Assembly (NCBI GenBank): GCA_045532455.1
Contig: JAZSFX010000036.1
Location: 1-30,674, forward strand
Length of the DNA stretch: 30,674 nucleotides
Direction: 5' to 3'
Source: Ornithomonoglobus_A sp045532455
GTDB taxonomy: Bacteria > Bacillota > Clostridia > UBA1381
The translations under genes and the position numbers were made by a program. Positions 1 through 6,902 of this stretch are shown here, piece by piece. How positions within the stretch are numbered: position 1 is the stretch's first letter; the number at the start of each line of letters is the position of its first letter. The notes beneath the pieces were generated by a model. It was not told where the DNA came from. It made no database searches and worked only from the letters and a program-made list of their open reading frames with translations.

Positions 1-144
1 TCTAAGCGTGAAGCCCCCTTCAAGATAAGATTTCCCATAGCGTAGGCTAGTAAGGACCCATGCAGACTACATGGTTGATAGGCCAAGGGTGTAAGTGCAG
101 TAATGTATTTAGCTGATTGGTACTAATAGTCCGAGGGCTTGATC
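1..144 (+). rRNA. 23S rRNA, 3' end (partial)
   Basis: The sequence matches the conserved end of bacterial 23S rRNA, including the 'ggccaagggtgtaagtgcag' stretch and the final 'ctgattggtactaatagtcc' helix strand. The gene enters from the left edge, so only about 144 nt are visible. The exact 3' end is placed just after 'gagggcttgatc' by analogy with other Firmicutes and may be off by a few bases. It is followed on the same strand by 5S rRNA and tRNA-Asn, which is the normal order of an rRNA operon tail. Confidence 0.95.
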
Positions 145-148
145 AAAA

Positions 149-169
149 GCACTTTTGGAACAAAAGTGC
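149..169 (+). other. Perfect 9-bp hairpin just after 23S
   Basis: GCACTTTTG, a GAA triloop, and CAAAAGTGC form a perfect stem immediately downstream of the 23S end. There is no U-tract, so it is not a terminator. It is probably part of the 23S-5S processing spacer. A second small perfect hairpin (GAAGGT-aca-ACCTTC, 361-375) lies just before 5S. Confidence 0.6.
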
Positions 170-172
170 GAG

Positions 173-227
173 CCGAGACGAACGACAGCGTTTTTGCAAA
201 GCGAAAATCGCGAGAGTGCAGTCTCGG
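173..227 (+). repeat. rRNA spacer hairpin repeat, copy A
   Basis: A 42-nt core (183-224) recurs at 264-305 with only two mismatches. The flanks CCGAGAC (173-179) and GTCTCGG (221-227) pair to close a long stem. An inner stem is formed by GCGTTTTTGC and GCGAAAATCGC around an AAA loop. The function is unknown; it may be an rRNA processing element or a dispersed hairpin repeat. Confidence 0.75.
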
Positions 228-258
228 GAAAAGTATGAACTTTAAGTAAGTACAAAGA

Positions 259-307
259 CAAGACGACAGCGTTTTTGCGAAGCAAAAATCGCGAGAGTGC
301 AGTCTTG
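259..307 (+). repeat. rRNA spacer hairpin repeat, copy B
   Basis: This is the second copy of the spacer repeat. Its closing stem is CAAGAC (259-264) with GTCTTG (302-307). Relative to copy A a G-C pair has become A-T on both sides, so pairing is kept although the sequence changed. The inner loop is GAA, and the inner stem is GCGTTTTTGC with GCAAAAATCGC. Confidence 0.75.
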
Positions 308-386
308 GAAATTAAAATCAGGTTCAAGAATTAGAGAACGTCGTAACATTGTTTAGTTTTGAAGGTACAACCTTCACATTTAAATA

Positions 387-502
387 TCCGGTGGCGATAG
401 CAAGGAGGATCCACCTGTTCCCATGCCGAACACAGAAGTTAAGCTCCTTTACGTCGATGATACTTGGCGGGTGACTGCCCGGGAAAGTAGATAGTTGCCG
501 GA
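387..502 (+). rRNA. 5S rRNA
   Basis: About 116 nt with the expected landmarks: the central 'cctgttcccatgccgaacac' segment and 'gaagttaagctcc', with TCCGGTGGC at the 5' end pairing to the 3' 'gttgccgga'. It lies between the 23S tail and tRNA-Asn. The ends are placed from the terminal helix and could shift by one or two bases. Confidence 0.95.
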
Positions 503-510
503 ACTCATAT

Positions 511-583
511 TCCTCGTTAGCTCAGTCGGTAGAGCGCATGACTGTTAATCATGATGTCGTTGGTTCAAGCCCAACACGAGGAG
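511..583 (+). tRNA. tRNA-Asn (GTT)
   Basis: A 73-nt cloverleaf. The acceptor stem is TCCTCGT (511-517) with ACGAGGA (576-582) and discriminator G at 583. The D-arm is 'agctcagtcggtagagc', the anticodon loop is 'ctGTTaa' and the T-loop is 'ttcaagc'. CCA is not encoded. It is the last gene of the rRNA operon and is followed within a few bases by a terminator. Confidence 0.97.
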
Positions 584-585
584 CT

Positions 586-619
586 GAAAAATCCGTACAC
601 GATTGTGTGCGGATTTTTA
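586..619 (+). terminator. rRNA operon terminator
   Basis: AAAATCCGTACAC, loop GATT, then GTGTGCGGATTTTT form a long stem ending in a U-run. It ends the 23S-5S-tRNA-Asn transcript. Confidence 0.9.
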
Positions 620-630
620 CTTATTCACTA

Positions 631-659
631 TTGATTTTATATTCAAAATCTGCTATAAT
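631..659 (+). promoter_or_regulatory. Sigma-A promoter of the DMT-family gene
   Basis: TTGATT (631-636), 17-bp spacer, TATAAT (654-659). The ATG at 678 lies 18 bp beyond the -10 box. Confidence 0.75.
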
Positions 660-677
660 ACAAGCGGAGGTGGAATT

Positions 678-1007
678 ATGATAAAACCAATTATTTTACT
701 TATAATATCAAACATTTTTATGACATTTGCATGGTATGGTCATCTTAAATTCAAAAATACAGCATTGATTGCAGTTGTTTTTGCAAGCTGGGGTCTGGCA
801 TTTTTTGAATACATATTCCAGGTGCCTGCCAACAGACTTGGTAGTCAGTATTATACAACTGCACAGTTAAAAATCATTCAGGAAGTAATAACACTCACAG
901 TTTTTTCGATATTTTCTGTTACATTCCTAAAAGAAAAGTTTACTATGAATTATTTGTACGCTTTTCTATGTATTCTTGGTGCAGTTTTCTTTATTTTTAA
1001 AAAGTGA
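678..1007 (+). CDS. DMT family small membrane protein (DUF486-like)
   Basis: A 109-residue, almost wholly hydrophobic protein with four membrane segments (about residues 3-20, 28-46, 66-84 and 90-107). The motif FMTFAWYGHLKF followed by WGLAFFEY..QVPANRLGS is typical of the DUF486 / DMT_6 family, four-helix relatives of the small multidrug-resistance type transporters. Its substrate is unknown. I chose the ATG at 678 because GGAGG lies 7 bp upstream; an in-frame ATG at 603 lies inside the preceding terminator. The gene is monocistronic, with its own promoter and a terminator shared with the convergent uxuB. Confidence 0.85.
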   Translation: MIKPIILLIISNIFMTFAWYGHLKFKNTALIAVVFASWGLAFFEYIFQVPANRLGSQYYTTAQLKIIQEVITLTVFSIFSVTFLKEKFTMNYLYAFLCILGAVFFIFKK

Positions 1008-1033
1008 GTTATAAATATAGATTAATTACAATA

Positions 1034-1068
1034 AAAAAGCTTCATCTTTATTGAGATGAAGCTTTTTG
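1034..1068. terminator. Bidirectional terminator between the DMT gene and uxuB
   Basis: AAAAAGCTTCATCT and AGATGAAGCTTTTT form a stem of about 13 bp around a short AT loop, with T-runs on both strands. It serves the rightward DMT gene and the leftward uxu operon. Confidence 0.88.
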
Positions 1069-1077
1069 GATTTAAAA

Positions 1078-1929
1078 TTAAACTCCGCTATATGCAGAAA
1101 ATCCGCCATCAACGGGAATTATTGTTCCATTTACAAAACTTGAAGCATCATAGCACAGTAACCACAAAAGTGTTCCTATAAGCTCCTCTGCCTCACCAAA
1201 ACGTCCCATTGGAGTCTGTGAAAGAATTTTCTCGGAACGTGGTGTAAGACTTCCGTCGGGGTTTTTAAGTAGCGCTCTGTTTTGCTCAGTTACAAAAAAT
1301 CCCGGTGCAATAGCATTAACACGAATTCCAACCTTAGAGAAATGCACTGCAAGCCATTGAGTGAAGTTTGATATAGCAGCCTTTGCACCACTGTATGCAG
1401 GAATCTTTGTAAGCGGTGAAAATGCGTTCATTGACGATACATTTATAATTGTTGCATCCTTTTTGCCTATAAGGTCGCTTGCAAAAACCTGTGTAGGAAG
1501 AAGTGTTCCTAAAAAGTTCAGGTTAAACACAAACGATACGCCCTCAGGGTCAAGGTCGAAGAACGAAACCAAGTCCGCTTTGTCCTCGTCTCCTATTTCG
1601 TAGTATTCATTAGTGGTTGTACCGCGTGGGTTGTTACCGCCGGCACCGTTAAGCAATATATCGCAAGAACCAAAAGCATCGTTAACCTGCTTTTTTGCTT
1701 CCTCTAAACTTTCGCGCTTTAAAACATTTGCACATACGCCGATTGCCTCACCACCATCTGCTTTTATCTCTGCTGCCACTTTATCAGCAGCTTCTTTGTT
1801 GAGGTCTAATATAGCAACCTTTGCACCTGTTGTTGCGATTGCCTTTGCAAACATTCCGCAAAGAACACCGCCGCCGCCTGTAACAACTGCTACCTTTCCA
1901 TTTAAATCGATATTGAATGGTAATTTCAT
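1078..1929 (-). CDS. uxuB: SDR-family D-mannonate oxidoreductase (fructuronate reductase)
   Basis: A 283-residue short-chain dehydrogenase. Visible motifs are the nucleotide-binding TGGGGVLCG (17-25), LNGAGG (93-98), the catalytic serine in NVSS (165-166) and Y179-x3-K183, and the C-terminal PVDGGF. It is expected to reduce D-fructuronate to D-mannonate with NAD(P)H. The identification rests on the SDR fold combined with the operon. The Bacillus-type UxuB is also an SDR, unlike the long-chain enzyme of E. coli. It is the last gene of uxuA-uxaC-uxuB and starts 13 bp after uxaC, with its AAGGGG site overlapping the end of uxaC. Another sugar-acid SDR activity cannot be excluded by sequence alone. 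Confidence 0.88.
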   Translation of the reverse strand: MKLPFNIDLNGKVAVVTGGGGVLCGMFAKAIATTGAKVAILDLNKEAADKVAAEIKADGGEAIGVCANVLKRESLEEAKKQVNDAFGSCDILLNGAGGNNPRGTTTNEYYEIGDEDKADLVSFFDLDPEGVSFVFNLNFLGTLLPTQVFASDLIGKKDATIINVSSMNAFSPLTKIPAYSGAKAAISNFTQWLAVHFSKVGIRVNAIAPGFFVTEQNRALLKNPDGSLTPRSEKILSQTPMGRFGEAEELIGTLLWLLCYDASSFVNGTIIPVDGGFSAYSGV

Positions 1930-1942
1930 TGTATTTTTCCCC

Positions 1943-3343
1943 TTACATTAAAAAATAGTTTTTTGCATTGTTATAGCAAATGTCAGCAATAAGCTTGTTA
2001 AGAGTTTCTGTATCATTTGCATACATTCCTCTTTCAACCCAATCACCAATAATATTACATAAAATTCTTCTAAAATATTCGTGGCGCGGATATGATAAAA
2101 AGCTTCTTGAATCTGTAAGCATACCCACAAAAGAGGCAAGAGCACCAAGATTTCCGAGTGTTTTTATCTGCTCGACCATTCCATCGATATGGTCGTTAAA
2201 CCACCATGCAGAGCCATGCTGAATTTTACCCTTTATTCCATCGCCCTCAAAATTACCAGCCATAGACACCAACACGGAGTTGTCGTTGTTATTTAAGCTG
2301 TAAAGTATTGTTTTTGGCATTGCACCGGCAGTGTGAAGTGTATCAAGAAAACGTGATAGCTTTCTTGCAATTTCAACACTCAGTATAGAGTCAAAGCCGG
2401 TATCAGGACCAAGCTTGTTAAACATTAACGTATTGTTGTTACGTATAACTGACATATGCAACTGCATTACCCAGCCGCGTTTTGCATATTCTTTTCCACA
2501 CAAAAGCATAAGTGCAGTCTGATATTTTTCTGCCTCTGTATCACTTACCTTTTCGCCCGAAAGTGCTTTCTTAAATATCTGGTCAAGCTCGTCTTCGGTT
2601 GCTTGTGCATAAGGAATGTTTGCTACGCCATGGTCTGCAATTCTGCTTCCAACCTGATGGAAGAACTCAATTCTTGATTCTATCACACCATATAGAGTGT
2701 TAATATCTGTGATTTTTGTGTCGTAGACATTACCAAGCTTTTCTATATATTCCGCAAAACCGTCGTTCTGAATGTTAACTGACATATCGGGACGGAAAGT
2801 AGGCTTTACAACTGTTTTAAAATTCTTATCCTCTGCCAATGCAATGTGGTACTTGAGGTCGCTTGTTGGGTCATCAGTAGTACCGATGAATGCAACGTTT
2901 GATTTTTCTATCAGCTTTCTTGCAGAAAAACCACCACTGCTGATTATTTTATTTGCCTTTTCCCATATAGCAGGAGCACTCTTTTCGGTTAATGGCTCGT
3001 ATATTCCAAAATATCTCTGAAGCTCTAAGTGCGACCAGTGATAAAGCGGATTACCTGCCGCGAACTGAAGTGATTTTGCATATGCTAAAAACTTATCGTA
3101 ATCAGATGCAGAACCTGTTATGTACTCCTCGTCAACGCCCATCCAACGCATAAAACGCCATTTGTAGTGGTCGCCGCCAAGCCATACCTCAGTTATGTTT
3201 TTAAAACGCTTGTCTGTGTAAATTTCCTCGGGTGATAAATGACAATGATAGTCATAAATCGGCATTTTGTCCGCAACATCAAAGAAAAGTTTCTGGGCAG
3301 TTTTAGTTTCTAAAAGGAAGTTTTTATCCATAAACTTTTTCAT
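1943..3343 (-). CDS. uxaC: Uronate isomerase
   Basis: A 466-residue amidohydrolase-superfamily protein, the usual length for uronate isomerase. It interconverts D-glucuronate and D-fructuronate (and galacturonate and tagaturonate), the first cytoplasmic step of hexuronate breakdown. The N-terminal YDYHCHLSPEEI carries the metal-ligand H33-x-H35 pair. Family blocks such as GGDHYKWRFMRWMGVDE, GTTDDPTSDL and MLTDSRSFLSYPRHEYFRR are clear. The ATG at 3343 is preferred over an in-frame ATG four codons later because AAGAGG lies at the right distance from it. The gene starts 12 bp after the uxuA stop, so the two are co-transcribed. Confidence 0.97.
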   Translation of the reverse strand: MKKFMDKNFLLETKTAQKLFFDVADKMPIYDYHCHLSPEEIYTDKRFKNITEVWLGGDHYKWRFMRWMGVDEEYITGSASDYDKFLAYAKSLQFAAGNPLYHWSHLELQRYFGIYEPLTEKSAPAIWEKANKIISSGGFSARKLIEKSNVAFIGTTDDPTSDLKYHIALAEDKNFKTVVKPTFRPDMSVNIQNDGFAEYIEKLGNVYDTKITDINTLYGVIESRIEFFHQVGSRIADHGVANIPYAQATEDELDQIFKKALSGEKVSDTEAEKYQTALMLLCGKEYAKRGWVMQLHMSVIRNNNTLMFNKLGPDTGFDSILSVEIARKLSRFLDTLHTAGAMPKTILYSLNNNDNSVLVSMAGNFEGDGIKGKIQHGSAWWFNDHIDGMVEQIKTLGNLGALASFVGMLTDSRSFLSYPRHEYFRRILCNIIGDWVERGMYANDTETLNKLIADICYNNAKNYFLM

Positions 3344-3355
3344 ATGGTATACCTC

Positions 3356-4396
3356 TTAGTTCTTAGCCCTGTCAAGAGCTTCCCATACACCATTTATATA
3401 AACTGCACCAAGTGCTCTGTCATAAAGACCATATCCCGGTCTGCCTGTTTCGCCCCATATCATTCTTCCGTGGTCAGGACGAATATAACCGTCAAAACCG
3501 TTATCGTGATATGCCTTTATGATACCATAGATATCAAGTGAGCCGCATTCAGTTTTGTGAGCACATTCCTCAAAGCTTCTCTCACCTGTGATTTTGATAT
3601 TTCTTATATGTGCAAAGTGAATTCTGTCGCAATATGTATTTACCAGATCAATAATATCGTTATCAGGTGATACGCCTAAAGAACCGCTGCATAGTGTAAG
3701 ACCGTTATACTTGCTGTCGTATAGCTTCAAGAATCTTTCTATGTTTGACTTGTTTGTAATAATTCTCGGAATTCCGAATATATTCCAGGGCGGGTCATCC
3801 GGATGAATTGCCATCTTTACTCTGACCTCTTCTGCAACCTTAATAACTCTGTCTAAGAAATATTTAAGGTTGTTCCACAAATCTTCTTCGGAAATGTTCT
3901 GGTATGTTTCCAAAAGCTCTTTCATATCCTCTTTGGTGTAGCTTGCGTCCCAGCCGGGAAGTGCCAAATCACCTGTTAGGGGATTCATTTTTTCTACAGA
4001 TTCGTTTTCGTATATAAGTGCATTAGAACCGTCTGCAAGTTCATATGCTAAATTTGACCTTGTCCAGTCGAATACAGGCATAAAGTTATAGCATACACAG
4101 TCAATACCTGCTTTTGAAAGGTTTCTTAGTGTCTGGCAATAGTTTTCGATATATCTGTCTCTGTCGCCGCAACCCATTTTTATGTCCTCATGAACGGGAA
4201 CACTTTCAATTACAGACAAAGTAAGTCCGTATTTTTCTATTTCGGCTTTAAGCTCCTCAATTCTTGCCAAATCCCATACTTCGCCTACGGGAATGTCGTA
4301 AATTGCAGAAACAATACCTGTAACACCGGGTATTTGTCTGATGTGATTTAATGTTACGGGGTCGTCTTTTCCGTACCATCTAAATGTCATTTGCAT
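3356..4396 (-). CDS. uxuA: Mannonate dehydratase
   Basis: A 346-residue TIM-barrel enzyme that dehydrates D-mannonate to 2-keto-3-deoxy-D-gluconate. The family start MTFRWYGKDDPVTLNHIRQI, the HPDDPPW block (198-204), LCSGSLG around C236 and the late RPDHGRMIWGE block are all present. The length is slightly below the roughly 360-390 of characterised enzymes, with no motif missing. AAGGAGG lies 7 bp before the ATG at 4396. It is the first gene of the uxu operon. No strong promoter lies between it and tRNA-Ser 74 bp upstream. No kinase or aldolase for the product is in the window. Confidence 0.97.
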   Translation of the reverse strand: MQMTFRWYGKDDPVTLNHIRQIPGVTGIVSAIYDIPVGEVWDLARIEELKAEIEKYGLTLSVIESVPVHEDIKMGCGDRDRYIENYCQTLRNLSKAGIDCVCYNFMPVFDWTRSNLAYELADGSNALIYENESVEKMNPLTGDLALPGWDASYTKEDMKELLETYQNISEEDLWNNLKYFLDRVIKVAEEVRVKMAIHPDDPPWNIFGIPRIITNKSNIERFLKLYDSKYNGLTLCSGSLGVSPDNDIIDLVNTYCDRIHFAHIRNIKITGERSFEECAHKTECGSLDIYGIIKAYHDNGFDGYIRPDHGRMIWGETGRPGYGLYDRALGAVYINGVWEALDRAKN

Positions 4397-4424
4397 AGTT
4401 TTTCCTCCTTATTATTTATATAAT

Positions 4425-4454
4425 TAGCCACGCGCGGAGTTCTGCACGTGGCTA
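4425..4454 (-). promoter_or_regulatory. Hairpin between tRNA-Ser and uxuA
   Basis: TAGCCACG (4425-4432) pairs with CGTGGCTA (4447-4454). After one mismatch two more pairs follow, around an 8-nt loop. On the minus strand the stem is followed by AT-rich sequence without a real T-run, so it would be at best a weak terminator of the tRNA transcript. It could instead be a leader hairpin or operator for the uxu operon. Confidence 0.5.
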
Positions 4455-4470
4455 TTGTGTTTTCCAAAAA

Positions 4471-4557
4471 GGAGAGGATGGGATTTGAACCCACGGTACG
4501 CTATTAACGTACACAGCATTTCCAATGCTGCGCCTTAAGCCGCTCGGCCACCTCTCC
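4471..4557 (-). tRNA. tRNA-Ser (GGA)
   Basis: An 87-nt class II tRNA read on the minus strand. The acceptor stem is GGAGAGG / CCTCTCC, the anticodon loop TTGGAAA gives anticodon GGA, and there is a long variable arm (TGTACGTTAATAGCGTAC). CCA is not encoded. The base after the acceptor stem on the minus strand is T, so the discriminator would be U73 rather than the usual G73 of bacterial tRNA-Ser. Confidence 0.95.
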
Positions 4558-4570
4558 AAAAACACGAATT

Positions 4571-4599
4571 ATTATAGCATATTATGCATAAAAAGTCAA
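4571..4599 (-). promoter_or_regulatory. tRNA-Ser promoter (minus strand)
   Basis: On the minus strand: TTGACT (4594-4599), 17-bp spacer, TATAAT (4571-4576). It is 13 bp upstream of the mature tRNA. It may also drive the uxu operon. Confidence 0.85.
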
Positions 4600-4643
4600 T
4601 ACCTGCATAAAAAATAAACCAATTTTTTCGCTCAAAATACAAG

Positions 4644-4672
4644 TTGACAAATATCTGCATAAATGGTATAAT
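4644..4672 (+). promoter_or_regulatory. Distal sigma-A promoter upstream of the radC-like gene
   Basis: TTGACA (4644-4649), 17-bp spacer, TATAAT (4667-4672), matching consensus at both boxes. It would give a leader of about 150 nt before the ATG at 4832, carrying two hairpins (4691-4710 and 4741-4761). Confidence 0.8.
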
Positions 4673-4746
4673 AATTACCGAATAGGTTACCAAAGCCGTT
4701 ATCGGCTTTGTGATTGACGTAATTATTGTACCGGTGTGGAGCAAAG

Positions 4747-4775
4747 TGTACACGACTTTGCACTTATGGTATAAT
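4747..4775 (+). promoter_or_regulatory. Proximal promoter of the radC-like gene
   Basis: TATAAT (4770-4775) with a weaker TGTACA 17 bp upstream. The block 'atggtataataa' around this -10 also occurs at the distal promoter. The GCAAAGT / ACTTTGC hairpin (4741-4761) overlaps its -35 box. Confidence 0.5.
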
Positions 4776-4831
4776 AACAGATGTAAGAAAATCGTGTTTT
4801 ATACACCGATTATTAGGAGTGATAAATAGCA

Positions 4832-5590
4832 ATGTGTCCCAAAGACAATAAAACAGACATTGAGATTACACACGAAAACCATCGCAGAAGGATAGAGGAG
4901 AGATTTCTAAAAACAGGATTTTTGGGATGGTCGGAGTATGAGATACTTGAATATTTGCTATATGCGGTGTATAAAAGGAGAGATACCGCAGATATAGCAC
5001 ATAAATTGATTATGTACTTTGGAAATCTTAAAAATGTTCTGGCGGCGGATAAAAAATCCCTGACCGCCATATCGGGCGTAGGAAACGAGGCGGCAAGATA
5101 CTTGACTTCGCTCAGTGAACTTATAAGGTATATAAACGTGTACAGTGAGCATTCTCCTACATATTTCAAAATTGATAGCGAAGCCACAAAAAGATATATA
5201 AAGAATTTATTCTTCGAAGAAAAATTTGAATGTCTGTATATGATATGTCTTGACTCTAAGAACAGGCTTATAAAAACAGAGAAGTTAAGCTCGGGTACAA
5301 TACACCACACTAATGTTGAACTTTCCAAAATAACAACAAGAGCGCTGGGCTGCGGTGCGGCAAAGATAATTTTTGCACATAATCATCCGTCAGGGATAAA
5401 AGAAATTTCGAGTGATGATAAACGAACAACAATCTGGCTGGCAAACGCGATGATCGTATGCGGAGCGGAATTGGTTGAGCATGTTATAGTTGCTGATAAC
5501 GACTTGATTTTTGCAAAACGCGAAATGCAAAAGGATGAAGAAAAGAGAATGGAGAAGGCTTCTCCGAAGGTTTATAAAACAAAAAAATAA
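4832..5590 (+). CDS. radC: RadC / JAB-domain family protein
   Basis: A 252-residue protein. The N-terminal half carries a helix-hairpin-helix-like segment (LTAISGVGNEAARYL, about 78-92). The C-terminal half is a JAB (JAMM) domain with H183-N-H185 and S193-x-x-D196, the complete H-x-H-x7-S-x-x-D zinc motif. The family is widespread, but its molecular role is not settled; the historical link to radiation repair is not well supported. The AGGAG site at 4815-4819 lies 12 bp before the ATG, which is rather far, so start certainty is moderate. Tandem promoters lie upstream and a hairpin downstream, and the gene appears monocistronic. The usual neighbours maf, mreB and mreC are absent. Confidence 0.88.
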   Translation: MCPKDNKTDIEITHENHRRRIEERFLKTGFLGWSEYEILEYLLYAVYKRRDTADIAHKLIMYFGNLKNVLAADKKSLTAISGVGNEAARYLTSLSELIRYINVYSEHSPTYFKIDSEATKRYIKNLFFEEKFECLYMICLDSKNRLIKTEKLSSGTIHHTNVELSKITTRALGCGAAKIIFAHNHPSGIKEISSDDKRTTIWLANAMIVCGAELVEHVIVADNDLIFAKREMQKDEEKRMEKASPKVYKTKK

Positions 5591-5600
5591 CTGAAAATGT

Positions 5601-5636
5601 AAGGTGCAGGGTATAAAAAGTTGTACACTGCACTTT
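5601..5636 (+). terminator. Probable terminator of the radC-like gene
   Basis: AAGGTGCAG and CTGCACTTT form a 9-bp stem around a long loop. The following GCCTTAAAATATTT has a weak U-run, so termination is plausible but not certain. Confidence 0.5.
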
Positions 5637-5673
5637 GCCTTAAAATATTTATATTTATTTTATAAAAAATGCT

Positions 5674-5701
5674 TGACATATACCAAAATATGTGTTATAC
5701 T
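5674..5701 (+). promoter_or_regulatory. Promoter of rpmG-secE-nusG
   Basis: TTGACA (5674-5679), 16-bp spacer, TATACT (5696-5701). It gives a leader of about 70 nt before the rpmG ATG, containing a T9 run. Confidence 0.8.
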
Positions 5702-5777
5702 TCTAAAGTAAGAGGTAGCTCTTTTTTTTGTGTTGAAAAAAGTAGCTTAGTATATCATTTTTTTGGAGGTGTCAATA

Positions 5778-5927
5778 ATGAGAGTAAAGATAACATTGGC
5801 TTGTCAAGAGTGTAAGCAGAGAAACTACAATACAATGAAGAATAAGAAGAATAGTCCTGACAGACTTGAAATGAATAAGTATTGTAAATTCTGCAGAAAG
5901 CACACAGCTCATAAAGAAACAAAGTAA
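5778..5927 (+). CDS. rpmG: 50S ribosomal protein L33
   Basis: A 49-residue basic protein beginning MRVKITLACQECKQRNY and ending KYCKFCRKHTAHKETK, the standard L33 sequence. It is the zinc-binding type, with CxxC pairs at C9/C12 and C36/C39. It sits on the large subunit near the E site. GGAGG lies 7 bp before the ATG. It is the first gene of rpmG-secE-nusG, an order conserved across Firmicutes; secE starts 34 bp downstream. Confidence 0.97.
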   Translation: MRVKITLACQECKQRNYNTMKNKKNSPDRLEMNKYCKFCRKHTAHKETK

Positions 5928-5961
5928 ACCCCCGTTAATAAAAAAGTAAGGATGTGTAAGC

Positions 5962-6183
5962 ATGGCAGAGACTAACGTAACAAAAAAGAATAAAGGCTCA
6001 ATAAAGAGATTTTTTGTTGAGTGTAAAGCTGAGCTTAAAAAGGTTACATGGCCTACAAAAGAACAGCTTATACACAACACAGGAATAATTATCGTATTTA
6101 TTGCGATATTTACTGTTATATTGTCATTACTAGATGTAGGTTTTGCTAAGTTGTTCCAACTTTTAACCGGAATTTTGAAGTAA
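5962..6183 (+). CDS. secE: Preprotein translocase subunit SecE
   Basis: A 73-residue protein of the short single-span type. The amphipathic segment FFVECKAELKKVTWPTKEQL (18-37) is the family signature, followed by one membrane helix (about 42-64). SecE clamps the SecY channel. It lies between rpmG and nusG in the expected order. Confidence 0.96.
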   Translation: MAETNVTKKNKGSIKRFFVECKAELKKVTWPTKEQLIHNTGIIIVFIAIFTVILSLLDVGFAKLFQLLTGILK

Positions 6184-6229
6184 TTTCGTATTTTAGCGGA
6201 ATTTTTTAACCGGAAAGGAGTGGGTAACA

Positions 6230-6754
6230 GTGGCGCAAGAAGCAAGATGGTATGTTGTTCATACATACTCAGGTTATGAAAACAAGGTAAAAGCTAATAT
6301 AGAAAAATCTGTTGAAAACAGAGGTATACAAGACCTTATCCCCGAAGTTATGATTCCTACTGAAGATATTGTAGAAACAAAAGGCGGTGCTGAGGTGATA
6401 AAAAGGCGTTTGTTGTTTCCGGGTTATGTAATAGTAAAAATGGTTATGACAGACGAAAGCTGGTACGTTGTTCGTAACACCCGTGGTGTTACAGGTTTTG
6501 TTGGCCCGGGCTCCAAGCCAGTCCCGTTAACCGAAGAAGAAGTTGAAAGAATGGGCGTTGATACTGTTCGTATGGCAGATATCAACTTTAACATTGGCGA
6601 TTTGGTAAATATTAAATCGGGCTCAATGGAAGGATTTTCGGGTAGTATTACGAAAATCGACAATAAAACACGTAAGGTTCAGGTATCGGTTTCAATGTTC
6701 GGACGTGAAACTCCCGTTGAAATTGACTACACACAAGTTGAACTTGCGGATTAA
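6230..6754 (+). CDS. nusG: Transcription termination/antitermination factor NusG
   Basis: A 174-residue protein. The NGN domain (ARWYVVHTYSGYENKVKANI, and PGYVIVKM.MTDESWYVVRNTRGVTGFVG) is followed by the KOW domain (NIGDLVNIKSGSMEGFSGSI). The full length and all blocks are typical. NusG binds RNA polymerase and influences pausing, Rho termination and coupling with the ribosome. The start is GTG at 6230, preceded by AAAGGAGTGG. It is 46 bp downstream of secE. Confidence 0.97.
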   Translation: MAQEARWYVVHTYSGYENKVKANIEKSVENRGIQDLIPEVMIPTEDIVETKGGAEVIKRRLLFPGYVIVKMVMTDESWYVVRNTRGVTGFVGPGSKPVPLTEEEVERMGVDTVRMADINFNIGDLVNIKSGSMEGFSGSITKIDNKTRKVQVSVSMFGRETPVEIDYTQVELAD

Positions 6755-6817
6755 TTATTTAAGTAAATAGGTACAAGCTCTTATGAGCTATGTATTTATT
6801 ATATCCCTCTGGTAACA

Positions 6818-6855
6818 GTGGGAGAAGGGTTTTTAAGCTCTTCGACATTTACCAC
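6818..6855 (+). promoter_or_regulatory. Likely L1-binding leader element before rplK
   Basis: GTGGGAG (6818-6824) and ACATTTACCAC (6845-6855) form a GTGG/CCAC helix with an asymmetric internal loop, capped by a second short helix (GAAG 6824-6827 with CTTC 6840-6843). The layout resembles the L1 site in 23S rRNA and the L11-L1 operon leader, where L1 represses translation. A separate hairpin (TACA-AGCTC-TTAT-GAGCT, 6772-6789) lies upstream. Confidence 0.55.
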
Positions 6856-6902
6856 ATTAGGTAGCGGATATTTCCGCTATAATTTTATAGGAGGTGGCCA
6901 TA

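Noticed and set aside
109..327. Minus-strand open frame of 72 codons in the rRNA spacer
   Set aside because: It overlaps the 23S end and the duplicated hairpins. The repeated peptide segment (TALSRF..RKNAVV) is simply the DNA repeat translated. There is no ribosome binding site.
4535..4753. Minus-strand open frame over tRNA-Ser and its promoter
   Set aside because: It runs through a certain tRNA gene and its promoter. The translation is low-complexity hydrophobic.
4813..5328. 171-codon minus-strand frame opposite the radC-like gene
   Set aside because: The plus frame has clear RadC/JAB motifs; the antisense frame has no recognisable domain or ribosome binding site.
5772..6266. 164-codon minus-strand frame across rpmG and secE
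   Set aside because: It lies antisense to rpmG, secE and the start of nusG, all certain genes on the plus strand.
6878..6883. TATAAT just before rplK as a promoter
   Set aside because: It lies only about 20 bp from the ATG, so transcription would start within the ribosome binding site, and no -35 box is present at the right distance.
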